Positions 36,476-49,496 of a DNA stretch of 64,000 bases are shown piece by piece (the stretch's first letter is position 1; each line of letters starts with the position of its first letter). A program made the translations under genes and the position numbers. The notes below the pieces were generated by a model. That model was given only the letters and a program-made list of their open reading frames with translations. It was not told the origin of the DNA and ran no database searches. Location of the stretch: assembly GCA_029844215.1 (NCBI GenBank), contig CM056738.1:68564093-68628092 (forward strand). The letters are read 5' to 3'. The DNA is from Przewalskia tangutica. Taxonomy: Eukaryota; Streptophyta; Magnoliopsida; Solanales; Solanaceae.

Positions 36476-37697
36476 TTCTTCCCCCCTTAGAAACATTCGT
36501 CCCCGAATGTTCTTTCGGAGTCAAACTTATAATTAGCGACATAGTCTCCTTTCACAACCCCAACATACAAACAATGCCACACATGACCCTAATACCTCGC
36601 ACACGCATATCTGTCCATCATAAGCCCAAAAGAGATTATATTTTCGTACTTCCAACTCCTTCTAACATACATACATAACTTCCATACCTATTCTGGCCTC
36701 TTATCTTTGGAGTCACTCTATGAAACAATATAAGGTCATTTCCGGCTTTCACGACCTGGTTCCGGTGGAACGCGTCCACGAACCCGTAAAACAATTAACT
36801 AGACTTGGGCCTTGCACCCTCGTGACCCTGTCACGTAGCGGAACTACTACCAACTGATCCCACTCCATTTCAGGCCATGGGGAGACTCGTAACAGGTCCT
36901 CAACCCGACTCAGCGTCGCACTTAACTCTTATCCTTGGTCTGACTTAAAATCTTATTGCCAGAGAAAGCCTTATATACCTAAGGTCTCGGCAGTAATCAA
37001 TATTCTTAGGCTCGCAATTTCCATGCTCCAAGCCTACCTTACCAGTCCCCCAATAAACGGGTACAAAAACTTCTCATAAAACCAAAACCATGTTGTCTCG
37101 ATCACGACAACCATTACTTACTCTATACGGACCTCATCCGTACAATTCTCTTAAGCCTACTACGCAGCTTAATCTATTAACACGACATTCCGTTAGGTTC
37201 CTTAACATGGCTTCTTAAGGGTTCACTACCCTATCGCATACTTTCATCCTTTCCCAATTATCTCAAATAAAACATAAGATCTTGGCGAGAATTCATTAAC
37301 TATTCCATACCTTCCCGTGATCTAGTTAGTCTTTACGATTCTGGAAATCTAACATCATTCTAGGCAACACGCGTCGACCTCATACATAACTCCGTATAGA
37401 TGTATGTCACAATACCAACTATACTACAATCATTACCAACCTGGATACGCAATCCACATAGTCTTTCCTGGGTCACTGCTGCCTTTCTCGTAGCTGCAAA
37501 CAACATAACTCGTTAGGGAGAGACGACCTAACAACACGGACTTTATCGCACGATCTCGAGTGAGAAGAATGGAAACCAATCCTAAATGTCCGTAGCCTCA
37601 CGATTATAGATGTGGTGCACAACACACCGATAATCAAGACTCTACTGAACCGCGGTGCGTAGACACTTTCCGAGGACTAATCGCTCGATACCACTTT
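36476..37697 (-). other. Internal region of the minus-strand element
   Basis: 1222 bases between the LTRs without an open frame or recognisable domain. It matches, in reverse, the leader-like sequence at 43160-44330 of the plus-strand element (for example TAATCGCTCGATACCAC, GTCCGTAGCCTC). The primer site lies at 37682-37692 and the polypurine tract at 36476-36495. Confidence 0.8.
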
Positions 37698-40600
37698 TGT
37701 CACGACCCGACCGGTCGCGATCGTGCCCTACACAGGCACCTGTTGTATACATCAGAGAATAGCAGCGGAATATACATGAAACTTATAAAATAAAATAACG
37801 ACAGATTAAACCACAGGTTAGCCGATAAGGCTACCTTCCTGAACACATATACATATACATAACAACAACAGTTACATCCCTTTCTTTTTATTTTACAAAC
37901 CGACCCACAATATGTAACTACAGACCTCTAAGAATTACAACTGCGGCGGGACAGGGCCCCGCCATACCCCTGAATGTACATAAGTCTACCACATCGTGAA
38001 AGCTGTACCAAAGACAAGCCTCGGAGTGAAAGGGGCTTTTCCAAAATCGAGCAGAGATCCTAAGAGCGAGGATCACCAACGCGTGTACCTATCACTGCGG
38101 GCATGAACGCAGCCTCGAAGAAGTCGATTACAACAGTCAAGTATGGAATAGAAATAAAATGCAATAACCAAATCATATCTGTATAAAAGAATGTCCTTTT
38201 TACTCCTGAAATCAATCATATATTAACCGTTCCTTTCCTTCTTTCGATAAGATTTAACAACATATTCTTACATACTTAAGAGTTTAATCCAGTCTTTTTC
38301 ACATAACTTACATATCTTACATAACATAATCCGGCCCATTTGCGGGATACGGTGTACTGATGAATAATGTGACATAATTCGGCCCGCCTGTGGGGCTCGG
38401 TGTACTGTGGAATCATGTTGCATAATCCGGCCCGCCTGTGGGGCTCGGTGTACTGTGGAATCATGTAGCATAATCCGGCCCGCCTGTGGGGCTCGGTGTA
38501 CTGTGGAATCATGTAGCATAATCCGGCCCGCCTGTGGGGCTCGGTGTACTGTAGAATCATGTAGCATAATCCGGCCCGCCTGTGGGGCTCGGTGTAAGAT
38601 GACGTAACCCGGCCTATGTGAAGGCTCGGGGTAATATGGCGTAATCCGGCCTATGTGTAGGCTCGGTGTATCTCATAACGTAATCCAGCCTATTTGTAGG
38701 CTCGGTGTATTTCATAACGTAATCCGGCCTATTTGTAGGCTCGGTGTATTGCATAACGTAATCCGGCCTATTTGTAGGCTCGGTGTGATTTTCCTTACAT
38801 AACATTTTCAAACCATCTTTTCACTTCTTCTTAAGTCGTCATAACAACTTCCCATAAAGCTATTATAACAACCATTCATTTTAGAGAACTTAAGGCCCTT
38901 TATTCTTGCAACATTAGGGAAACTAAACCCAAAAATACTACGTACATACATACTTAAAAAGAATCATAGAACTCCTTTCTTTTTAAAGCTCAAGTCACAT
39001 ACTCCTTTGGAAGCCATCTCCTTATCTTTTGAAATAAATTAAGAAGCCATACTTTGTAAAATTAAGTCATTTCCACTTATAAAATCAAGGCTTATAGCCT
39101 TAACACCTCGTAGCATACACTCTTTCAAATCATGTCGCTTATACTTTAGAAATCAAGTCCCATAACTTGAAAAATAAAGTTTCATAATCCTTTAAAGAAA
39201 ATCAAAGTTCATAGTCTTAAAACTTCATAACATACATTCTTTAAAGTCCAATTACTTATACTTGTAAAATCATGTCATCTACACTTTTAAAACCAATCCC
39301 CTTTTCACATATAAATTCAAGTCATTTTCAAACATAAAAATCAACTTACATACTTACTTTAAATAAATCAAGATACATAGCTTGAAATCAAATCTCATAA
39401 TTTCCTAACCATTCTTACCAATATCTCGTAAGGCTTGGTAAGGACTTAGGACAATTTAACATACTTAATTTAGAGTCAACAATGTGGATACTTCTTAACT
39501 TCTAAGACTAGAAGGAATCTTAAAATGTTATCACATGGATATTTCATACGTAGGATCATGCCAAAGAAAGAAGAGGTTCACATCTGCCATGACGATTGTC
39601 GACAAGTAGCAAAATGCTCCAAAGTACTTCAACCTTGAGCTATACCATTCTTCAAGTAGGATACGCTATACTTAGTACTTCAACCTATAATGGTCACCAT
39701 ACGTCCATTAACCTCTTATTTCAAACGTAGAATATCCTAGGTGCTAAGTCACTAAATTCTACGGAAAATCGGACAGCACCTCCTTTGTTTCTACTCACTT
39801 TGCCACCTTTTTCAAGGTCGAATACAATAACCAAACAGCCCCAATTGGCTCACAACAATATAGAAGGTAGTCCAATACAAATGAATAACTAAACAGCCCC
39901 AATTGGCTCACAATTTAGAAAGTAGTCCAATACAAATGAATAACAAACTAAAAGTACAAATTCGGCCACCTTAAGTTCAACAATACCAATTCTTAACCAA
40001 TTTCCAATTCAATCCAAATTGGTAGCATATCAATATATCAAGTCGCATTTGATCATATAAACCGTAATCTTTAAGTAATTAACATGCGACTATTCTAAAA
40101 ACGATCAAATTGTAATCCAACTTAACATGGCCTACATTACATTTCGAACTTCCAAGACCACAATCGATCTATAATCCTTATAAACTTCAACTTAACAACT
40201 TCATGCTAGCAACATGCAAAGCTAACAACAACAATATAAATATATAATCTTGTAACACTTTTAAAAGACAAGATTATACCTTAACGATTCTTAATCCAAT
40301 TCCAATCCGAAGTCGCTCCTTAGTAGTTTAGAACCTCTCCAAGACACTTCAATCCGTTTGTTGAGACCCTTAGAACCATACCAACAACTTTCCTTCAAAC
40401 TTCCAATCCAAAACCTAGAAAGCCACTAGGTTTTCATTTTGCGACTAATACGAAAACTCTCTTTTTCCGGGATTTTTCTATTGAGATATACTTACATAAC
40501 ACTCATGAACCTTGGTTTAAAGTGGGGGAATTATTGGACAACAATTGAAAATTTTCCTTTGGAACCCTAGGTTGGTAGAGCTCCCTTCCATGCTCATCCA

Positions 40601-40988
40601 ATTTTTCTTGAAAATTTGCTAAGTGTTAAGCCTTGTCTTGCACTAGGGAGCTTATATAAATAAATGGAGGGTCAAGATTAGAACAAATGGGTGGTTTGGA
40701 TGCGTTTCACATGGATCAAGCCAAGTGGCATTGACCTAGTCAACAATGTCATGCTAAATGTCTTTGCAAGACTTGATCTATTAATTTGTGGTCAAAAGAC
40801 CATTTTCTCCATCACATTTTCGTCCAATACCATTAAGGGGGGGTGACACGTGTCGCCCTCCCGCTCGTCGCAATATTTCGTTTTCCGACAAATTCCAAAA
40901 TTCCGATAAATTTTACTCGTCTCAAACCTTAACCTTTGAGTTCTTACGTATGTTCTTAAAACATGTCCTGTAAGTACGGGGTGTAACA
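37698..40988 (-). repeat. 5' LTR of the minus-strand element
   Basis: Plus strand TGTCACGACCCGACCGG to GTACGGGGTGTAACA, 3291 bp. This copy keeps the fuller GC-rich sequence. On the minus strand the promoter region carries CACGTG (40847-40852) and a TATA-like TATATAAATAAATGG read in reverse near 40650-40665. Confidence 0.93.
38330..38790. repeat. LTR minisatellite, 48-bp and 39-bp units
   Basis: Five units of 48 bp (AATCCGGCCCGCCTGTGGGG, then CTCGGTGTACTGTGGAATCA; starts near 38421, 38469, 38517, 38565) followed by five of 39 bp (CGTAATCCGGCCTATTTGTA; starts near 38640, 38679, 38718, 38757). ORFs on both strands here are by-products. Confidence 0.95.
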
Positions 40989-41899
40989 CCACTGCAGCGT
41001 TAATAAAAGAAAATGTATCGACAATCAATTAAACTAAAATGAGTAGAATCCTCCATCTGCATAGAAACTAAGATAAGACAAAATTGTATTACATTTTCTA
41101 GATCATGGCTGCTTTAATAAGATCGTTATAAACAAGTATAACCAATTTACAACGCATGAAAGTATATGTTATTTAATTTAAAGAGTTTACGTATGAAGTT
41201 TTAAGACTATGAACCTTAAATTCTTAAAAGGTTAAGAGACTTTATTTTTCAAGTTATGGGACTTGATTCTTAAAGGAAGAAATGTCTTGATTTAAAAAAG
41301 TATAGAATACTTGATTTGGAAAGTATTGACTTCTTGATACTCTAAGTTAAAGAGACTTGATATTCTAAGTTAAGAAACTTGTTTTCTTAAAAGTTAAGAG
41401 ACTTGAAGTATTTTGAAAGCTATGTAATTTGATTTGAAAGTATAAGTCTCTTGGTTATAAAAGGAATGAATTTGTCTAAGACATAAAGAGTTATAACGGC
41501 TTTATGGGAAGTTGGTTATAACAACTTTATGGAAGATTACAAGAATGGTTTTCTCCAAGTAATGTAAGCAAAGAAATTACTTGAAATAAAGAAGGGCAAA
41601 TTGTTTTAAAGGTACCAATTGCTTAAGGTTTTAAAGAAAGAAGTCACTTGATTTAGAAGCCTATAAATGTATTTCTAAAAGGTATTGTGACTTGTCTTGA
41701 AAAGTAGATATGACCTGATACTACGGTTATTAGTATCTTGGAAGTTTTATATGAAAAAGAGTCGTTTTAAAAGAATAGAAGTACGTAGCACTTTGGGTTA
41801 AATTCCCGGATTTTATAATGACATGTCATTGCCTTAAGTAAACTAAAATGAGAGTGTATATAAGTAAGGTTAATAAGAAGTTAAGGGATTTTTTAACTT

Positions 41900-42360
41900 G
41901 CTTATGTTATGTATGATAAGCCGGTAGCGCTTATGTTATGTATGATAAGCCGGTAGTGCTTATGTTATGTATGATAGCCATTGGTGCTAGTGTTACGAGT
42001 ATAAATGCGGGGTAAACCCCTAAGACGTTATACACCTCCTGAGTATAAATGCTGGGTAAACCCCCAAGACGTTATACACATTCTGAGTATAATTGCAGGG
42101 TAAACCCCCAAGATATTATACCTCTCCATGGAATTGCTACCCATGATGCGAGCATGGCGTATTTGCTCATTGCGGGCCCGTAGGGTCTAAGCGGGTGAAA
42201 TAGTCCTGTGCGGGTGAAATAGTCCTATGCGAGGAATACCTCATGCGGGTCCACACGACCTATGCGGGCGGATACAGTCTATGCGAGGAATACCTCATGC
42301 GGGTCCATACGGCCCTTGCGGGTGAAATAGTCTCAGGAGTAGGATTGCTAAATGATATTA
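41900..42360. repeat. LTR minisatellites, 28-bp and 44-bp units
   Basis: Three copies of GCTTATGTTATGTATGATAA followed by GCCGGTAG, then three of GAGTATAAATGCGGGGTAAA with CCCCTAAGACGTTATACA, then ATGCGGGTCC/GCGAGGAATACCTC words to 42330. One lone unit of the 57-bp type lies downstream (about 42410-42470) in reverse. Confidence 0.9.
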
Positions 42361-43149
42361 TGGGCAGGTGACCCTAAGTTGATCATAAGATTCCTATTTT
42401 TATGCAGTATACCTTTATGGGTAGACTTATGTGACCTTATCGCGTCCCAGATTGGGTCGGGCAGTATAGGCGTCCCTCCACAAAGGGCCGGATTATGTTC
42501 TGAAAGATAAGTATGTTATATAGTAATGAACTTAATGATTTCTCCTAATTATGTACGTAAGAATTTGACTATAACTCTTATTGAAAAATGGGAAAAGATA
42601 ATGATGTACAATTAAGTTCATGAGTGGTAATGGCACGACAGGATCTGGTATTTACCTTTTTATACTTGCCCCTGTCATTCTTTTGTACAGTTATGATTTG
42701 TTACTGTACCTTATTTCCGTTCCATATTCTTTACTGTTATCGACCCGCCGGGTTGCGTTCATGTCCGCAGGTTTAGGTACACAGTTGTGGATCCGTGGGC
42801 TTAGGATCCTGGTTCAGCATTTTGAGATGGCTCCAATGTTCTGGAGCTTGTCATCATGGTTATGTATATTCAGGGGTACGGCGGGGCCTTGTCCCATCAT
42901 AGTATTTGTCCAAACTCTTAGAGGTCTGTAGTCATATCTTGTGGGTCGCTTTGTAAAAAAAAAAGGGAGGTAACTGCTTTTGGTTTTACATATTTATATG
43001 TATCCAGGAAGGTAGCCTTATCGGCTAACCTATTATTTATTTCTTGTTAAGTTTATGTATGTATGTTCCGCTACTATCTCTGATGTATACCTATAAGGGT
43101 TCCCAGGTAGGGCACCAGTCGCGGGCCCGGGGTCGGTTCGTGAAAAAAG

Positions 43150-43161
43150 TGGTATCAGAGC
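43150..43161 (+). other. Primer-binding site (initiator tRNA-Met)
   Basis: TGGTATCAGAGC, the exact initiator-Met tRNA complement used by chromoviruses and many copia elements, directly after the LTR end. Confidence 0.9.
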
Positions 43162-44384
43162 AGTTAGTCCTCGGAAAGTGTCTACAGACCGTGTCTAGTA
43201 GAGTCTTGATTATCGGTGTGTTGTGCACCACATCTATAATCAGAAGGCTGCAGGACATTTAGGATTGGTTTCCATTCTTCTCACTCTGAGATCGTGCGAT
43301 AGAGCTGTGTTGTTAGGGTCGTCTCTCCCTAACGAGTTATGTTGGTTGCAGCTATGAGAAAGCGTGATGACCGGGAAGGACTATGTGGATTGCGTATCCA
43401 AGTTGGTAATGATTGTAGTATAGTTGGTATTGGGACATACATCTATACAGAGTTATGTATGAGGGTCAGACGCGTGTTGCCTAGAATGATTTTAGATTAC
43501 CAGGATTTGGTAAGGACTAAATAGATACCGGGAAGGTATGAAACACTAAATGAATTCTCATCAAGGTTTATGTACTAATTTGATATAATTATGGAATGAT
43601 GAGATGTCTGATAGGGTGATGAACCCTTAAGAAGTCATGTTAAGGAACTTAATGGAATGTCATGTTAATAGATTAAGCTACGGGGTAGGCTTAAGAGAAT
43701 TGTACGGATGAGATCCGTATGGAGTAAGAAATGATTATTGTGACCAGGACAACCTAGTTATGGGATTATGAGAAGTTTGTGTACCCGTTTACGGGGGGAC
43801 TGATAAGGTAGGCTGGGAGCATGGAAATTGCGAGCCTAAGAATGTTGATAACTGCCGAGACCTTAGGTATATAAGGCCTTCTCGGGTAGTAAAAATTTAA
43901 GTCAGACCAAGGATAAGAGTTAAGTGCGACGCTGAGTCGGGTTGAGGACCTATTACGGGTCGCCTCATAGTTTGAAATGGTGTGGGATCAGTTGGTAGTA
44001 GTTCCGCTATGTGACAGGGTCACGAGGGTGCAAGGCCCAAGTCTAGTTAATTGTTTTACGGGTTCGTGGGCGCGTTCCACCGAAACCAGGTCGTGAGAGC
44101 CGGAAATGGCCTTATATTGTTTAATAAAGTGACTCCAAAGGTTGGAGGCCAGAATCGGGATGGAGGTTATGTATGTATGCTAGTATGAGTTGGAAGTACG
44201 GAAAGAGTACGACCAGTAAGAAAGATAGCAACCAAGTGTAAAGAAATAGAGCCTGAATCCATAAGAACCTTTCGAGGTAACTGCACCCGTGAGTGTTTGG
44301 GGTGGTAGTTGAGCAAGTATTTGAGGTTTTCCCGGTGATGATACAGTCGTCATACCCTAGCAGACCTAGTAAAGATGATTACGA
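43162..44384 (+). other. Degraded leader and gag-equivalent region
   Basis: No open frame with a recognisable domain. ORFs at 43044-43262 and 43339-43524 look accidental. The sequence aligns in reverse with the internal part of the minus-strand element. Confidence 0.6.
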
Positions 44385-44520
44385 CAGACTTTGAGGTCAT
44401 TATGAGTATGGACTAGTCGGCTTCGTGGGTGCCAAGGTTGACGGTAGAGAGATGTTGGTCCGATTCTGGTTTCCCGGTGAGCCGGTTATCGATAGGAAAG
44501 GAAAGGAAGTGCTAGTAATA
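44385..44520 (+). pseudogene. Retropepsin tail relic of the plus-strand element
   Basis: Frame one reads FEVIMSMD then a stop where Trp is expected (family form FDVILGMDWL). After a frameshift it reads AKVDGREMLVRFWFPGEPVI then DRKGKE, matching the YAxVDCxxKxVxFxxPGEPV segment of Tekay/Del proteases. Reverse transcriptase should follow but the polypurine tract comes about 300 bases later, so pol has been deleted. Not functional. Confidence 0.65.
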
Positions 44521-44813
44521 TGTAAGTTATTCCTTCATTCCTCGACATGAAATTGTGGAGTCTTTGTGACTTATTTTTCTTGAAATAATTGATTTGAATT
44601 TGAACGTTAAGAGACGGAGGTAAGAACGTATGATTATTGAAGGATTTTATGTCAAGTGCCTTGGAGGTACTTGGAGTGCAGGTTGACGTTTTTGTACAAG
44701 TATTGTTATATGGCCAAAGGTGGCATATTTTGTATGAAGGGTGTAGTAAAATGAGACTATGTCGCTATCTAACTAGATTGGACTCCGAAAGAATATTTGG
44801 GGATGAATGTTTC

Positions 44814-44827
44814 AAAGGGGGGAAAAA
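44814..44827 (+). other. Polypurine tract of the plus-strand element
   Basis: AAAGGGGGGAAAAA directly before TGTTACACCCCG at 44828. Confidence 0.88.
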
Positions 44828-45845
44828 TGTTACACCCCGAAATTCCGGGACATGAAAGAGAGAATAGACGCGAGAACACAGGATTTGAAAATTGTACGAA
44901 AGAAAGAAGTGTCTTTCCGACGGAAAATCTTCCGAACGTCGGAAAGGAAAAATGTTCATTGGTGAGAATTAGATTCTCAAAATACATTAATTGACGAATA
45001 TAGAATGTATTATCATTATGGAAATTTATTTTTACGGATTTGGTCACGTGGGGCCCACCCGAGGAATTTTACGTTTTGTGGGACCCACGAGGGTTACGGA
45101 ATTTTATGGACGAATGGGAGGGCGACACGTGGCACCCCCCCCCCCCCCCCACACAATGGTCTTGGATGAAAATTACAAGGGTTAAATGGTCATTGACCAT
45201 TGAAGATGAATAAGTCTTCAAGCTTGAGATTGTTGACTTGTCAACTTGTCCACTTGGGTAGTTATGCAAGTGTTCTTCATCCTAGCCTCACATTTGTTAT
45301 AATCTAAGCCCTCCATTGTATTATATATACACTACACTAGTGCAAGACTAAGTCTCCAACACTTAGAAAAAATCACAACATTCTTGTTCTTCATGTGCTT
45401 CCTGGGTTTGTCAATTCCCACACAAAAAAAATTGTAATTTTGGTTCTTTATTCACAAGACTTTAACCCAAGGTACCTAAGGGTATTGTAAGGATATCTCA
45501 ATAGAAAGATTTCGGAAAAACGACGTTTTCACGTTAGTCGCAAGGCGAAAACCTAAGTCGTTTTCCTAGTTTTGGATTGGAAATGGAAGAGAAGTTGGTT
45601 GTGAACTTCTAAGGGCTTCAAATAGCGGATTGGAGCGTAAAGTAAAGGAGCTACGAATTGCTAAGGAGCGACTTTGAATCTTGGATTTTATAAGGGCTTA
45701 TAAAGGTAACAATTCTTGTCGTTTTAGCAATTAAAGATTACTATTGTTGTAGCTTTGGATATTAGCAAGCATGAGGTATATATTATGAAGTTTGATAAGT
45801 GTATTGACTATTGGAACCCTAACCCGAAAACTAGTATGTTTAGCC

Positions 45846-48800
45846 TGTTACACCCCGTATTTACAGGACATGCTTTGAGAACGTACGTAAGAACTCACAA
45901 GTGTTAAGATTTAAGACTTGTAAGAATTTATCGGAAATTATGGAAATTGTCGGAAAATGTATTATTGTGACGAATGGGAGGGCGACATGTGTCACCCCCC
46001 CCCCCCTTTGAATTGCCTTGGACAATTTTAGGCATGGCCAAGATGGTCATTGACCATAGTATTAGATGACAAGTCTTGCAAGTAGTAGCTTGACAAAATT
46101 GACTAAGTCAATGGGTCCACTTTAGCTTGATATTTAATTAAGAGCTCATCCAAACCACCCAATTGTTACTATCTTAACCCTCCATTATGTTATATATGTA
46201 TACTAGTAGTGAAACTAGTCCCACACTTAGCCAAAATTGAAGAGAATTGGATGAACATGATAAGGTGCTCTCGGCTTTAGCAACTAGAAGAAAGAAAAAA
46301 ATTTCGTTGCTTGTTCTTTAAGCTCCACGTTTTAAACCAAGGTTCATGAGTGTTATGTAAGTGTATCTCAATAGAAAATCCCGGAAAAAGAGAGTTTTCG
46401 TATTAGTCGCAAAGTGAAAACCTAGTGGCTTTCTAGGTTTTGGATAGGAAGTTTGAAGGGAAGTTGTTGGTGTGGTTCTAAGGGTCTCAGTAGCGGATTG
46501 AAGTGTCTTGGAGAGGTTCTAAACTACTAAGGAGCGACTTGGATTTGGAATTGATTAAGAATCGTTAAGGTATAATCTTGTCTTTTAAAGTGTTACAAGG
46601 TTATATATTTATTTTGTGTTGTTAGCTTTACGTGTTGCTAGCATGAAGTTGTTATGTAGAAGTTTATAAGGATTGTGGATTGATTGTAGCCTTGGAACCG
46701 GAATGTAATGTAAGCCATGTTAAGTTGGATTTCAATTTAGTCGTTATTAGAATCGTCGCATGTTATTGATTTGAAGATTGTGGTAGTTTTAATCAAATGC
46801 GACTTGATATCATGTTATGTTAACAATTTGGATTGAAATGGAAATTTGATAAGAATTGGTATGGTTGAACTCAAGGTGGCCGAATTTGGACTTTTAGTTT
46901 GTTATTCATTTGTATTGGACTACTTTCTAAATTGTGAGCCAATTGGGGTCATTTAGTTATGCATTTGTATCGACTACCTTCCATATTGATTGTGAGCCAA
47001 TTGGGGCTGTTTGGTTATTGTATTTCGCCTTGAAAAAGGTGGCAAAGTAAGAAGCAAAGGAGGTCTTGTCCGATTTTCCGTAGAATTTAGTGACTTAGCA
47101 CTTAGAATATTCTACGTTTGAATTAAGAGGTTAATGGACGTATGTGACCATTATAGGTTGAAGTACTAAGTATAGCGTATCCTACTTGGAGAGTGGAATA
47201 GCTATCAAGGTTGGAGTACTTTGGAGCATTTTGCTACTTGTCGATAAGCGTCGCGAGGTATGTGAACCTCTTCCTTCTTTAGACATGGTTCTATGTATGG
47301 AATATACATGTGGTATTATTTCATGATTCCTTCCATTCTTAGAAGTTAAGAAGTATGTATGTTGATTTACTCACGTAAGGGTTATGTCTAAGTTATCCTA
47401 AGTTATAAGTATGTTAAATTGTCTAAGTCCTTACCAAGTCTTATGGGAGATGTTGGTAAGAATGGTTAGGAAAATATGAGATTTGATTTAAAACTATGTG
47501 TCTTGATTTATTTAAAGTAAGTAAGTTGGATTTTACGTTCAAAAATGACTTGAATTTATATGTGAAAAGGGATTGATTTTAAAAGTGAAAGTTATATGGT
47601 TTTAAGAGAATAAGTTACTTGGTTTTGGAAGTGTATGGAACTTTATATTTGTTTTGTATAAGTATAAGTAAGTGGATTTTAAAGAATGTATGATATAAGG
47701 TTTTAAGACTATGAACTTTGGTTGTCTTCTAAGGATTATGAAACTTTATTTTTCAAGTTGTGGACTTGATTTGAAAGTATTGATGACATGATTTTAAGAG
47801 TATGTGACTTGAGTTTTAAAAAGAAAGAAGTTTATGATTCTTTTAAATGCGTATGTACGTGGTATTTTCGGGTCTAGTTTCCTAATGTTGTAAGAATAAA
47901 ATTGCCTTGAGTTCTCTAAAATGAAGGGTTGTTATAATAGCTTTATGGGAAGTTGTTATAACAACTTAAGAAAGAGGTAACAATACGCTTTTAAAATGTT
48001 ACGTAAGGAAAATCACACCGAGCCTACAAATAGGCGGACACGTTATGAAATACACCGAGCCTACAAATAGGCGGATTACGTTATGAAATACACCGAGCCT
48101 ACAAATAGGCGGATTACGTTATGAAATACACCGAGCCTACAAATAGGCGGACACGTTATGAGATACACCGAGCCTACACATAGGCGGATTATGCCATATT
48201 ACCCCGAGCCTACACATGTCGGGTTACGTCATCTTACACCGAGCCCCAGCGGTGGGCGGATTATGCTACATGATTCCACAAGACACCGAGCCCCACAGCG
48301 GGCGGATTATGTTATATGATTCCACAAGACACCGAGCCCCACAGCGGCGGATTATGTTATATGATTCCACAAGACACCGAGCCCCGGCGGGCGGATTATG
48401 TCACATGATTCATCAAGACACCGTGTCCCGCAAATGGGCGGATTATGTTATGTAAGATATGTAAGTTATGTGATAAAGGTGGATTAAGCTCTTAAGTAAG
48501 TATGTAAGAATATGTTGTTAAATCTTATCGAAAGAAGGAAAGGAACGGTTAATATATGATTGATTTCGTGAGTTAAAAGGGCGTTTTTGTACGCTTATGA
48601 TTTGATTCTTGCACGTTATTTCGTTCCATATTCAATTTGTTGTTATTTCTTCGGCCGCGTTCAATGTCCGCAGTTTAGGTTTAGGTACAGTGTGGATCCG
48701 CGAGCTTAGGATCTGGTTCAAGATTTTAGATGGCTCCGGTGTTAGGAGTTGTCATGGCTATGTATATTCAGGGTATGGCGGGGCCTGTCGCCACGCCAGA

Positions 48801-49042
48801 TCGTGTTAAAGCTCTTAGAGGTCTGTAGTCACATATTGTGGGTCTGTTTGTAAAGAAAGGAGGCAACTGCTTCGTTCATGTATGTACGTCCAGGAAGGTA
48901 GCCCTATCGGCTGACCTGTTGTTTATTTCTGTTGTTTTATTTTATAAGTTTCATGTATGTTCCGCTGCTATTTATCTGATGTATACCTGAACAGGGTGCC
49001 CAGGTAGGGCACCAGTCGCGGGCCCGGGGTCGGGTCGTGACA
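45846..49042 (+). mobile_element. Solo LTR, Tekay/Del-like, 3197 bp
   Basis: From TGTTACACCCCGTATTTACA to GGGTCGGGTCGTGACA, bounded by an exact TAGCC duplication (45841-45845 and 49043-49047). The uninterrupted target TTTAGCCCTTAAG is seen at 32430 in the 5' LTR. No internal sequence remains, so it arose by recombination between the LTRs of one element. Confidence 0.95.
48005..48455. repeat. LTR minisatellite of the solo LTR
   Basis: Reverse-oriented array of the 39-bp type (ACCGAGCCTACAAATAGGCG, five to six units) and then the 48-bp type (ACACCGAGCCCCACAGCGG, five units). Units carry the short GGCGG form. The ORF at 48216-48455 is a by-product. Confidence 0.93.
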
Positions 49043-49496
49043 TAGCCCTTAAGATTGTAATTCAATTTGGTTACTAGTTTAGTCGCCACATGTTATACAA
49101 AGAAGGAATTATAGTTGTTGAAGTTGTTTATGACTATATAACATGTTAGACCTAAGAACTTGGTTTGGAAAAGACTTTGAGTTGTTGTTTATGTTAGCCG
49201 AGAATGGCTTTAAATATGGAACTAGTTTCGTATTAATTTGTGGGGCAGAATTTTACACGTCCTGTTAAGGCGTGTAATCCCCTTTGGTTAGCTGAATTGT
49301 TGGGCCTTAAAAGTGGCGTTTGGTTATTGATTTTCGGGCCTTGAAAAAAGTGGAAAAGTATGTAGAAACAAAGGAAGTGCTGTCCGATTTTCCGTAGAAT
49401 TTAGTGACTTTGCACTTAGAATATTCTACGTTTGAAGCTAGAGGTTAATGGACGTATTGTGGCCATTATAGGTTGAAGTACTAAGTATAGCGTACT

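Larger units (their letters stand above)
33232..40988 (-). mobile_element. Tekay/Del-type LARD-like element, minus strand
   Basis: Two LTRs of about 3.25 kb (33232-36475 and 37698-40988) flank only 1222 bases of non-coding internal DNA. It is bounded by an exact CCACT duplication (33227-33231 and 40989-40993). The minus-strand polypurine tract (TAAGGGGGGAAGAA) touches the left LTR, and a worn primer site (TGGTATCGAGCG) touches the right one. With long LTRs and no genes it fits the large retrotransposon derivative class, mobilised by a relative's proteins. Confidence 0.93.
31423..43144 (+). repeat. 5' LTR of the plus-strand element (interrupted)
   Basis: Segments 31423-33231 and 40994-43144 form one LTR of about 4 kb. 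CCACT at 33227-33231 is repeated at 40989-40993 around the inserted element. The right segment carries the 28-bp and 44-bp arrays at 41900-42130. The LTR end is degraded (GGTTCGTGAAAAAAG in place of GGGTCGTGACA). Confidence 0.82.
31423..49496 (+). mobile_element. Tekay/Del-type Ty3/gypsy element, plus strand, host of two insertions
   Basis: 5' LTR (31423 to about 43144) is split by the element at 33232-40988. The primer site TGGTATCAGAGC is at 43150. A degraded internal region of about 1.7 kb includes a protease relic. The polypurine tract ends at 44827. The 3' LTR (44828-49496) is split by a solo LTR and cut short. LTR family ends are TGTTACACCCCG and a GTCGTGACA-like terminus. The primer site and the protease relic both fit the Tekay/Del chromovirus lineage. 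No pol remains. Confidence 0.82.
44828..49496 (+). repeat. 3' LTR of the plus-strand element (interrupted, truncated)
   Basis: Segments 44828-45845 and 49048-49496 match 31423-32900 of the 5' LTR almost base for base. The LTR stops near 49496 within AGTATAGCGTA and runs into an inverted piece of the outer LTR, so its last two-thirds is missing. Confidence 0.85.
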
